Shown one piece after another: positions 1 to 6,963 of a stretch of DNA of 64,000 nt. Each line of letters opens with the position of its first letter. Position 1 is the first letter of the stretch. The translations under genes and the position numbers were made by a program. The DNA is from Hydractinia symbiolongicarpus (taxonomy: Eukaryota > Cnidaria > Hydrozoa > Anthoathecata > Hydractiniidae), in the NCBI RefSeq assembly GCF_029227915.1, contig NC_079879.1, forward strand, positions 15,750,001 to 15,814,000, in the 5' to 3' direction. A model generated the notes under the pieces. That model was not told the origin of the DNA, did no database searches, and saw only the letters and a program-made list of their open reading frames with translations.

Positions 1-432
1 TCGTTTTCATTATCGCCGTTGCCTTACAACACTCTTAACTACCTGCACAGTCCTATAAAGGCCGTAATATGGCCTTTTGCAGTCTAATAAAGGCCTCACA
101 CGTAAATCACGCGGTTCCATTCGCCTGTGCATGTTACCATTGGCCTAGTCCTTCCAGCCTCAATGCGCTACAACGTCCCAAGTCGTTTTCATTATCGCCG
201 TTGCCTTACAACACTCTTAACTACCTGCACAGTCCTATAAAGGCTGTAATATGGCCTTTTGCAGTCTAATAAAGGCCTCACACGCAAATCACGTGGTTCC
301 ATTTGCCTGTGCAGGTTACCATTGGACTATTCCTTCCAGCCTCAATGCGCTACAACGTCCCAAGTCGTTTTCATTATCGCCGTTGCCTTACAACACTCTT
401 AACTACCTGCACAGTCCTATAAAGTCTGTAAT

Positions 433-612
433 ATGGTGTTTGCAGTCTAATAAAGGCTTCACATGTAAATCACGTGGTTTCACCTGCCTGCGCAGGTTAC
501 CTTTGGACTAATCGTTCCAATCCCAATGTGCTACAACGTCCCAAGTTGTTTTCATTAGCGCCGTTGCTTTACAACACTCTTAACTCCTGCACAGTCCTAT
601 AAAGGCTGTAAT
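433..612 (+). repeat. Exemplar monomer, type C (180 bp, CACATG/AAGTTG variant)
   Basis: This short unit starts ATGGTGTTTGCAG and has TTCACATGTAAATC, CCTTTGGACTAATCG, CCAATCCCAATGTGC, CCCAAGTTGTTTTC and a shortened TTAACTCCTGCAC. The one-base losses at the start and near the end give 180 bp. Its CCTGCCTGCGCAGG segment forms the perfect hairpin described separately. Recognisable relatives occur near 2067, 13866, 18630, 21380, 33880, 36980, 39880, 46230 and 61795. Confidence 0.82.
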
Positions 613-794
613 ATGGCCTTTTGCAGTCTAATAAAGTCCTCACACGTAAATCACGCGGTTCCATTCGCCTGTGCAGGTTACCATTGGACTATTCCTTCCA
701 GTCTCAATGCGCTGCAACGTCCCAAGTCGTTTTCATTGGCAAAGTTGCCTTAGAACACTCTTAAGTACGTGCAAAGTACTATAAAGTCTGTATT
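613..794 (+). repeat. Exemplar monomer, type D (GGCAAAGTTGCC, AAAGTACTATAAAG)
   Basis: The 3' half is distinctive: ATTGGCAAAGTTGCC, TTAAGTACGTGCAAAG and AGTACTATAAAGTCTG, leading into ATTATAGCC instead of AATATGGCC. GGCAAAGTTGCC contains GGCAA/TTGCC complementary arms around a 2-base centre. Copies are near 2370, 3096, 14170, 18890, 21615, 25060, 34140, 37225, 40135, 44310, 46485 and 50665, and they usually mark the edge of a duplicated block. Confidence 0.86.
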
Positions 795-961
795 ATAGCC
801 TTTTGCAGTCTAATAAAGGCCTCACACGTAAATCACGTGGTTTCACCTGCCCGCGCAGGTTACCTTTGGACTAATCGTTCCAGTCTCAATGTGCTACAAC
901 GTCCCAGGTCGTTTTCATTAGCGCCGTTGCTTTACAACACTCTTAACTACGTGGACAGGCC

Positions 962-967
962 TATAAA
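962..967 (+). promoter_or_regulatory. TATAAA motif, once per monomer
   Basis: TATAAAGG matches a TATA-box core and is present in almost every monomer, normally as CCTATAAAG. Six bases are short, so the match alone does not show promoter activity. One unit has lost it (GTCAGATAAAGG, 11667-11678). It may reflect common descent only. Confidence 0.3.
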
Positions 968-978
968 GGCTGTAATAT

Positions 979-1003
979 GGCCTTTTGCAGTCTAATAAAG
1001 GCC
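979..1003. other. Dyad symmetry GGCCTTT / AAAGGCC in the monomer
   Basis: GGCCTTT (979-985) and AAAGGCC (997-1003) are perfect 7-bp inverted arms around an 11-base loop. The arrangement recurs in most monomers that begin ATGGCC and continue AAAGGCC. It is broken in the GTGTTTG-, AAAGACC-, AAAGTCC- and AAAGCCG-type units. A partly overlapping dyad, AAAGGC / GCCTTT with a 9-base loop, lies just upstream (966-984 in this unit). Whether any cruciform forms is unknown. Confidence 0.75.
994..999 (+). promoter_or_regulatory. AATAAA motif, once per monomer
   Basis: AATAAA, the animal-type polyadenylation hexamer, lies about 32 bases downstream of TATAAA in most units. Type A monomers (AAAAAAGG) and ATGAAGG units (for example 4081) have lost it. 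The same TAATAA string also supplies the stop codons that end the plus-strand open frames. Functional use is not shown. Confidence 0.3.
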
Positions 1004-1015
1004 TCACACGTAAAT

Positions 1016-1021
1016 CACGTG
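1016..1021. promoter_or_regulatory. E-box-type palindrome CACGTG
   Basis: CACGTG is a self-complementary E-box/G-box core present in units with ATCACGTGG. The other common allele is CACGCG (for example 108-113), which abolishes the palindrome. The alternative is fixed by monomer type: B, D and the CGGTTTCATTCG units carry CACGCG. Binding of any factor is unproven. Confidence 0.35.
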
Positions 1022-1158
1022 GTTTCACCTGTCTGCGCAGGTTACCATTGGCCTAGTCCTTCCAGCCTCAATGCGCTACAACGTCCCAAGTCGTTTTCAT
1101 TAGTGCCGTTGCCTTACAACACTCTTAACTTCGTGCACAGTCCTATAAAGTCTGTAAT

Positions 1159-1338
1159 ATGGTGTTTGCAGTCTAATAAAGGCTTCACACGTAAATCACG
1201 TGGTTTCACCTGCCTGCGCAGGTTACCTTTGACTAATCGTTCCAGTCTCAATGTGCTACAACGTCCCAGGTCGTTTTCATTAGCGCCGTTGCTTTACAAC
1301 ACTCTTAACTACGTGCACAGGCCTATAAAGGCTGTAAT
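1159..1338 (+). repeat. Exemplar monomer, type J (180 bp, two 1-bp deletions)
   Basis: The unit begins ATGGTGTTTGCAG, one base shorter than the usual ATGGCCTTTTGCAG. It also carries TTTGACTAATCG (1228-1239) where relatives have TTTGGACTAATCG. The two losses give 180 bp. Its 3' half has CCCAGGTCG, TTGCTTTAC and GTGCACAGGCC. The second deletion marks a lineage always found next to type S, forming a 362-bp dimer. Other copies lie near 7943, 8305, 9939, 11393, 13028, 17030, 18293, 20293, 20655, 33363, 35363, 35543, 35903, 36265, 38809, 39170, 44622, 44802, 45161 and 45526. Confidence 0.88.
1208..1223. other. Perfect 6-bp stem hairpin ACCTGC-CTGC-GCAGGT
   Basis: ACCTGC (1208-1213) and GCAGGT (1218-1223) are exact inverted arms with a 4-base loop. 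Units with ACCTGTCTGCGCAGGT keep the arms with one mismatch. The TTGCCTGTGCAGG units keep a shorter CCTG-TG-CAGG dyad. Although the flanking bases differ between families, some inverted symmetry around GCAGG is retained in most units. Confidence 0.75.
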
Positions 1339-1520
1339 ATGGCCTTTTGCAGTCTAATAAAGGCCTCACACGTAAATCACGTGGTTTCACCTGTCTGCGC
1401 AGGTTACCATTGGCCTAGTCCTTCCAGTCTCAATGCGCTGCAACGTCCCAAGTCGTTTTCATTAGCGCCGTTGCCTTAGAACACTCTTAACTACGTGCAC
1501 AGTCCTATAAAGGCTGTATT

Positions 1521-1702
1521 ATGGCCTTTTGCAGTCTAAAAAAGGCCTCACACGTTAATCACGTGGTTCTATTTGCCTGTGCAGGTTACCATTGGTCTAT
1601 TCCTTCCAGTCTCAATGCGCTACAACGTCCCAAGTCGTTTTCATTAGCGCCGTTGCCTTACAACACTCTTAACTACCTGCACAGTCCTATAAAGGCCGTA
1701 AT
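1521..1702 (+). repeat. Exemplar monomer, type A (AAAAAAGG variant)
   Basis: The polyadenylation-like AATAAAGG of other units is changed to GTCTAAAAAAGGCC, so this type lacks AATAAA. It also has CACGTTAATCACG and GGTTCTATTTGCC. Copies recur at 8597, 10232, 11685, 13320, 17315, 18404, 33655, 36557, 39462, 45818 and 61248. The unit at 20945 has TAACAAAGG at the same place. It is often followed by a type B monomer. Confidence 0.88.
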
Positions 1703-1884
1703 ATGGCCTTTTGCAGTCTAATAAAGGCCTCACACGTAAATCACGCGGTTCCATTCGCCTGTGCATGTTACCATTGGCCTAGTCCTTCCAGCCTCAATGC
1801 GCTACAACGTCCCAAGTCGTTTTCATTATCGCCGTTGCCTTACAACACTCTTAACTACCTGCACAGTCCTATAAAGGCTGTAAT
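1703..1884 (+). repeat. Exemplar monomer, type B (GTGCATGTTACC variant)
   Basis: The almost invariant GTGCAGGTTACC is changed to GTGCATGTTACC, and the E-box-like CACGTG is CACGCG. The 3' half has ATTATCGCCGTTGCC and ACTACCTGCAC. Copies lie at 69, 8779, 11867, 13502, 21127, 36739, 39644, 46000 and 61430. The last three before 61430 share the further changes GGCGTAGTGC, a sub-lineage confined to the 36-46 kb region. Confidence 0.87.
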
Positions 1885-2369
1885 ATGGCCTTTTGCAGTC
1901 TAATAAAGGCCTCACACGTAAATCACGTGGTTCCATTTGCCTGTGCAGGTTACCATTGAACTATTCCTTCCAGCCTCAATGCGCTACAACGTCCCAAGTC
2001 GTTTTCATTATCGCCGTTGCCTTACAACACTCTTAACTACCTGCACAGTCCTATAAAGTCTGTAATATGGTGTTTGCAGTCTAATAAAGGCTTCACATGT
2101 AAATCACGTGGTTTCACCTGCCTGCGCAGGTTACCTTTGGACTAATCGTTCCAATCCCAATGTGCTACAACGTCCCAAGTTGTTTTCATTAGCGCCGTTG
2201 CTTTACAACACTCTTAACTCCTGCACAGTCCTATAAAGGCTGTAATATGGCCTTTTGCAGTCTAATAAAGTCCTCACACGTAAATCACGCGGTTCCATTC
2301 GCCTGTGCAGGTTACCATTGGACTATTCCTTCCAGTCTCAATGCGCTGCAACGTCCCAAGTCGTTTTCA

Positions 2370-3821
2370 TTGGCAAAGTTGCCTTAGAACACTCTTAAGT
2401 ACGTGTAAAGTACTATAAAGTCTGTATTATAGCCTTTTGCAGTCTAATAAAGGCCTCACACGTAAATCACGTGGTTTCACCTGTCTGCGCAGGTTACCAT
2501 TGGCCTAGTCCTTCCAGCCTCAATGCGCTACAACGTCCCAAGTCGTTTTCATTAGTGCCGTTGCCTTACAACACTCTTAACTTCGTGCACAGTGCTATAA
2601 AGTCTGTAATATGGTGTTTGCAGTCTAATAAAGGCCTCACACGTTAATCACGTGGTTCCATTTGCCTGTGCAGGTTACCATTGGTCTATTCCTTCCAATC
2701 TCAATGCGCTACAACGTCCCAAGTCGTTTTCATTATCGCCGTTGCCTTACAACACTCTTAACTACCTGCACAGTCCTATAAAGTCTGTAATATGGTGTTT
2801 GCAGTCTAATAAAGGCTTCACACGTAAATCACGTGGTTTCACCTGCCTGCGCAGGTTACCTTTGGATTAATCGTTCCAATCCCAATGTGCTACAACGTCC
2901 TAAGTCGTTTTCATTAGCGCCGTTGCTTTACAACACTCTTAACTACGTGCACAGTCCTATAAAGGCTGTAATATGGCCTTTTGCAGCCTAATAAAGGCCT
3001 CACACGTAAATCACGTGGTTTCACCTGTCTGCGCAGGTTACCATTGGCCTAGTCCTTCCAGTCTCAATGCGCTGCAACATCCCAAGTCGTTTTCATTGGC
3101 AAAGTTGCCTTAGAACACTCTTAAGTACGTGCAAAGTACTATAAAGTCTGTATTATAGCCTTTTGCAGTCTAATAAAGGCCTCACACGTAAATCACGTGG
3201 TTTCACCTGTCTGCGCAGGTTACCATTGGCCTAGTCCTTCCAGCCTCAATGCGCTACAACGTCCCAAGTCGTTTTCATTAGTGCCGTTGCCTTACAACAC
3301 TCTTAACTTCGTGCACAGTGCTATAAAGTCTGTAATATGGTGTTTGCAGTCTAATAAAGGCCTCACACGTTAATCACGTGGTTCCATTTGCCTGTGCAGG
3401 TTACCATTGGTCTATTCCTTCCAATCTCAATGCGCTACAACGTCCCAAGTCGTTTTCATTATCGCCGTTGCCTTACAACACTCTTAACTACCTGCACAGT
3501 CCTATAAAGTCTGTAATATGGTGTTTGCAGTCTAATAAAGGCTTCACACGTAAATCACGTGGTTTCACCTGCCTGCGCAGGTTACCTTTGGACTAATCGT
3601 TCCAATCCCAATGTGCTACAACGTCCTAAGTCGTTTTCATTAGCGCCGTTGCTTTACAACACTCTTAACTACGTGCACAGGCCTATAAAGGCTGTAATAT
3701 GGCCTTTTGCAGCCTAATAAAGGCCTCACACGTAAATCACGTGGTTTCACCTGTCTGCGCAGGTTACCATTGGCCTAGTCCTTCCAGTCTCAATGCGCTG
3801 CAACGTCCCAAGTCGTTTTCA
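2370..3821 (+). repeat. 4-monomer (726-bp) tandem pair
   Basis: About 2370-3095 and 3096-3821 are adjacent copies at an offset of 726 bp. Each runs from the D-type GGCAAAGTTGCC through S-type, GTGTTTG and CCAATCTCAATG units to a unit with GCAGCCTAATAAAGG. Differences include GTGTAAAG/GTGCAAAG, GGATTAATCG/GGACTAATCG (2864 versus 3590) and CACAGTCC/CACAGGCC. The same four-unit run is present once at about 18.9-19.6, 21.6-22.3, 37.2-37.9, 40.1-40.8 and 46.5-47.2 kb, so it was probably doubled locally. Confidence 0.85.
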
Positions 3822-4967
3822 TTAGCGCCGTTGCCTTAGAACACTCTTAACTACATGCACAGTCCTATAAAGGCTGTAATATGGCCTTTTGCAGTCTAAT
3901 AAAGGCCTCACACGTAAATCACGCGGTTTCATTCGCCTGTGCAGGTTACCATTGGACTATTCCTTCCAGTCTCATTGCGCCACAACGTCCCAAGTCGTTT
4001 TCATTAGCGCCGTTGCCTTAGAAAACTCTTAACTACGTGCACAGTCCTATAAAGGCTGTATTATGGCATTTTGCAGTCTAATGAAGGCCTCACACGTTAA
4101 TCACGTGGTTCCATTTGCCTGTGCAGGTTACCATTGGACTATTCCTTCCAGTCTCAATGCGCTACAACGTCCCAAGTCGTTTTCATTATCGCCGTTCCCT
4201 TACAACACTCTTACTGCACAGTCCTATAAAGGCTGTAATATGGCCTTTTGCAGTCTAATAAAGTCCTGACACGTAAATCACGTGGCTTCACCGGTCTGCG
4301 CAGGTTACCATTGGCCTAGTCCTTCAAATCCCAATGTGCTACAACGTCCCAAGTCGTTTTTATTAGCGAAGTTGCCTTAGAACACTCTTTACTACGTCCA
4401 CAGTCCTATAAAGGTTGTAATATGGCCTTTTGCAGTCTAATAAAAGCCGCACACGTAAATCACGTGGTTTCACCTGTCTGCGCAGGTTACCATTGGCCTA
4501 GTCCTTCCAGCCTCAATGCGCTACAACGTCCCAAGTCGTTTTCATTAGCGCCGTTGCTTTATAACACTCTTAACTACGTGCACAGGCCTATAAAGGCTGT
4601 AATATGGCCTTTTGCAGTCTAATAAAGGCCTCACACGTTAATCACGTGGTTTCACCTGTCTGCGCAGGTTACCATTGGCCTAGTCCTTCCAGTCTCAATG
4701 CGCTGCAACGTCCCAAGTCGTTTTCATTAGCGCCGCTGCGTTACAACACTCTTAACTACGTGCACAGTCCTATAAAGGCTGTATTATGGCCTTTTGCAGT
4801 CTAATAAAGGCCTCACACGTTAATCACGTGGTTCCATTTGCCTTTGCAGGTTACCATTGGACTATTCCTTCCAGTCTCAATGCGCTGCAACGTCCCAAGT
4901 CGTTTTCATTGGCGAAGTTGCCTTAGAACACTCTTAAGTACGTGCAAAGTCCTATAAAGTCTGTATT

Positions 4968-5147
4968 ATAGCCTTTTGCAGTCTAATAAAGGCCTCACAC
5001 GTAAATCACGTGGTTCACATGCCTGCGCAGGTTACCTTTGGACTAATTGTTCCACTCTCAATGTGCTACAACGTCCCAAGTCGTTTTCATTAGCGCCGCT
5101 GCTTTACAACATTCTTAACTCCTGCACAGTCCTATAAAGGCTGTAAT
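4968..5147 (+). repeat. Exemplar monomer, type F (GGTTCACATGCC, 180 bp)
   Basis: The unit begins ATAGCC and has GTGGTTCACATGCCTGCGC, one base shorter than GTGGTTTCACCTGCC. It also has AATTGTTCCACTCTC and GCCGCTGCTTTAC, and ends with the shortened TTAACTCCTGCAC. It heads the recurring F-G-H-E run of four monomers (726 bp). Other copies begin near 5694, 23490, 29660, 31845, 42740, 49091 and 54350. Confidence 0.87.
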
Positions 5148-5329
5148 ATGGCCTTTTGCAGTCTAATAAAGTCCTCACACGTAAATCACGTGGCTTCACC
5201 GGTCTGCGCAGGTTACCATTGGCCTAGTCCTTCAAATCCCAATGTGCTACAACGTCCCAAGTCGTTCTCATTAGCGAAGTTGCCTTAGAACATTCTTTAC
5301 TACGTCCACAGTCCTATAAAGGTTGTAAT
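5148..5329 (+). repeat. Exemplar monomer, type G (GGCTTCACCGGTCTG)
   Basis: Diagnostic bases are AAAGTCCTCACACG, GTGGCTTCACCGGTCTG, CCTTCAAATCCCAATG and TTTACTACGTCCACAG. ACCGGT is a perfect six-base palindrome not seen in the other types. About twenty copies are scattered through the window, for example around 4285, 7011, 10461, 15910, 22804, 26070, 29885, 42055, 48404, 51668, 54575, 60030 and 62031. Some carry GTCCTGACACG instead of GTCCTCACACG. Confidence 0.87.
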
Positions 5330-5511
5330 ATGGCCTTTTGCAGTCTAATAAAAGCCGCACACGTAAATCACGTGGTTTCACCTGTCTGCGCAGGTTACCA
5401 TTGGCCTAGTCCTTCCAGCCTCAACGCGCTACAACGTCCCAAGTCGTTTTCATTAGCGCCGTTGCTTTACAACACTCTTAACTACGTGCACAGGCCTATA
5501 AAGGCTGTAAT
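5330..5511 (+). repeat. Exemplar monomer, type H (AAAAGCCGCACACG)
   Basis: Marked by AATAAAAGCCGCACACG and, in this copy, TCAACGCGC (5421-5429) where most copies have TCAATGCGC. The extra CpG is shared with the copies at 23847, 43097 and 49448 but not with the tandem neighbour at 6056. That makes it a useful tracer of which copies share ancestry. Type H always follows type G. Confidence 0.87.
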
Positions 5512-5693
5512 ATGGCCTTTTGCAGTCTAATAAAGACCTCACACGTAAATCACGTGGTTCCATTTGCCTTTGCAGGTTACCATTGGACTATTCCTTCCAG
5601 TCTCAATGCGCTGCAACGTCCCAAGTCGTTTTCATTGGCGAAGTTGTCTTAGAACACTCTTAAGTACATGCAAAGTCCTATAAAGTCTGTATT
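5512..5693 (+). repeat. Exemplar monomer, type E (GGCGAAGTTG)
   Basis: The 3' half has ATTGGCGAAGTTG with TTAAGTACATGCAAAG (usually TACGTGCAAAG), and the next unit starts ATAGCC. Here the 5' half is AAAGACCTCACACG with TTTGCCTTTGCAGG. It resembles type D but lacks the GGCAAAG and GTACTATA changes. A sub-lineage with AACAGTCTTAAG appears near 7468, 10738, 14550 and 16368. Confidence 0.8.
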
Positions 5694-6240
5694 ATAGCCT
5701 TTTGCAGTCTAATAAAGGCCTCACACGTAAATCACGTGGTTCACATGCCTGCGCAGGTTACCTTTGGACTAATTGTTCCACTCTCAATGTGCTACAACGT
5801 CCCAAGTCGTTTTCATTAGCGCCGCTGCTTTACAACACTCTTAACTCCTGCACAGTCCTATAAAGGCTGTAATATGGCCTTTTGCAGTCTAATAAAGTCC
5901 TCACACGTAAATCACGTGGCTTCACCGGTCTGCGCAGGTTACCATTGGCCTAGTCCTTCAAATCCCAATGTGCTACAACGTCCCAAGTCGTTTTCATTAG
6001 CGAAGTTGCCTTAGAACATTCTTTACTACGTCCACAGTCCTATAAAGGTTGTAATATGGCCTTTTGCAGTCTAATAAAAGCCGCACACGTAAATCACGTG
6101 GTTTCACCTGTCTGCGCAGGTTACCATTGGCCTAGTCCTTCCAGCCTCAATGCGCTACAACGTCCCAAGTCGTTTTCATTAGCGCCGTTGCTTTACAACA
6201 CTCTTAACTACGTGCACAGGCCTATAAAGGCTGTAATATG

Positions 6241-6963
6241 GCCTTTTGCAGTCTAATAAAGGCCTCACACGTTAATCACGTTGTTCTATTTGCCTGTGCA
6301 GGTTACCATTGGTCTATTCCTTCCAGTCTCAATGCGCTACAACGTCCCAAGTCGTTTTCATTATCACCGTTGCCTTACAACACTCTTAACTACCTGCACA
6401 GTCCTATAAAGTCTGTAATATGGTGTTTGCAGTCTAATAAAGGCTTCACACGTAAATCACGTGGTTTCACCTGCCTGCGCAGGTTACCTTTGGACTAATC
6501 GTTCCAATCCCAATGTGCTACAACGTCCCAAGTCGTTTTCATTAGCGCCGTTGCTTTACAACACTCTTAACTACGTGCACATGCCTATAAAGGCTGTAAT
6601 ATGGCCTTTTGCAGTCTAATAAAGACCTCACACGTAAATCACGTGGTTTCACCTGTCTGTGCAGGTTACCATTGGCCTAGTGCTTCCAGCCTCAATGCGC
6701 TACAACGTCCCAAGTCGTTTTCATTAGTGCCGTTGCCTTACAACACTCTTAACTTCATGCACAGTCCTATAAAGTCTGTAATATGGTGTTTGCAGTCTAA
6801 TAAAGGCCTCACACGTTAATCACGTGGTTCCATTTGCCTGTGCAGGTTACCATTGGTCTATTTCTTCCAGTCTCAATGCGCTACAACGTCCCAAGTCGTT
6901 TTCATTATCGCCGTTGCCTTACAACACTCTTAACTACCTGCACAGTCCTATAAAGGCTGTAAT
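6241..6963 (+). repeat. Linker monomers between duplicated blocks
   Basis: About four monomers. 6238 to about 6605 follows 24029-24396 at an offset of 17,791 bp, including TTATCACCGTTGCC and GTGCACATGCC. From 6601 to about 6950 the match switches to 14955-15300 (offset 8,354), sharing AAAGACC, AACTTCATGCAC and TCTATTTCTTCC. The switch lies inside a monomer, as expected for unequal exchange between staggered units. Confidence 0.75.

Larger units (their letters stand above)
977..1158 (+). repeat. Exemplar monomer, type S (182 bp)
   Basis: This is the monomer used here for base counts and motif positions. Diagnostic bases are TTTCACCTGTCTGCGCAGG followed by CCATTGGCCTAGTCC in the 5' half, and ATTAGTGCCGTTGCC with TTAACTTCGTGCAC in the 3' half. 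It is usually followed by a J or related GTGTTTG monomer. Near-identical copies recur for example at 8053, 9688, 11141, 12776, 18042, 20401, 33111, 35651 and 60704. Confidence 0.9.
1..2369 (+). repeat. 9-monomer (1,634-bp) duplication
   Basis: Bases 1 to about 850 align with 1635 to about 2484 at a constant offset of 1,634 bp. Order in both copies is B, a TTCC-type unit, C, D. Differences are few: ATTATCG versus ATTAGCG at the start, CACGCAAATC (near 291) versus CACGTAAATC, GGACTATTCC versus GAACTATTCC (1959), and GTGCAAAG versus GTGTAAAG (2404). The copies part inside the fifth unit, at ACCTGCCCGCGC versus ACCTGTCTGCGC. The S-J dimer and a type A unit lie between them. About 850-2642 also matches about 12650-14441 at 11,799 bp. 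Confidence 0.85.
3822..5534 (+). repeat. Block paralogous to 22.3-24.05 kb (offset 18,517)
   Basis: From about 3096 to 5534 the sequence follows 21613-24051 at a constant offset of 18,517 bp. Shared markers include TTATGGCATTTTGCAG with TAATGAAGG (about 4063 and 22580), the shortened ACTCTTACTGCACAG, GTCCTGACACG, TTGCTTTATAAC and the rare TCAACGCGC. The match ends where this copy has AAAGACC and the other AAAGGCC. Further copies of most of this module lie at about 41.6-43.3 and 47.9-49.6 kb. Confidence 0.85.
4860..6240 (+). repeat. F-G-H-E 4-monomer (726-bp) near-tandem pair
   Basis: Units at 4968, 5148, 5330 and 5512 (F, G, H, E) are followed by a second F-G-H run at 5694, 5874 and 6056, offset 726 bp. 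The second copy is distinguished by AATGCGC instead of AACGCGC in H. After H the second copy leads into a GTTAATCACG / GGTTCTATTT unit rather than E. This block overlaps the preceding one because the left copy also belongs to the 18.5-kb-offset paralog. Confidence 0.83.

Noticed and set aside
1045-1051. NF-Y site from CCATTGG (CCAATGG on the minus strand)
   Set aside because: A five-base core occurs often by chance, it is lost in all CCTTTGG units, and there is no promoter context.
1049-1061. RNA polymerase III A box (TGGCCTAGTCC) or B box (CGTTCCAATCCC), hinting at a tRNA-derived SINE origin
   Set aside because: The A-box-like string lacks the final GG, the B-box-like string has about two mismatches and occurs in other monomer types, and spacing and order within a unit do not fit a tRNA. 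No cloverleaf was seen.
1061-1110. CENP-B box in the monomer
   Set aside because: I compared the NTTCGNNNNANNCGGGN pattern by eye with both strands of the exemplar units. TTCG in TTCGTGCAC and ATTCGCC is not followed by the required A and CGGG, and GTCCCAAGTCG lacks the needed bases.
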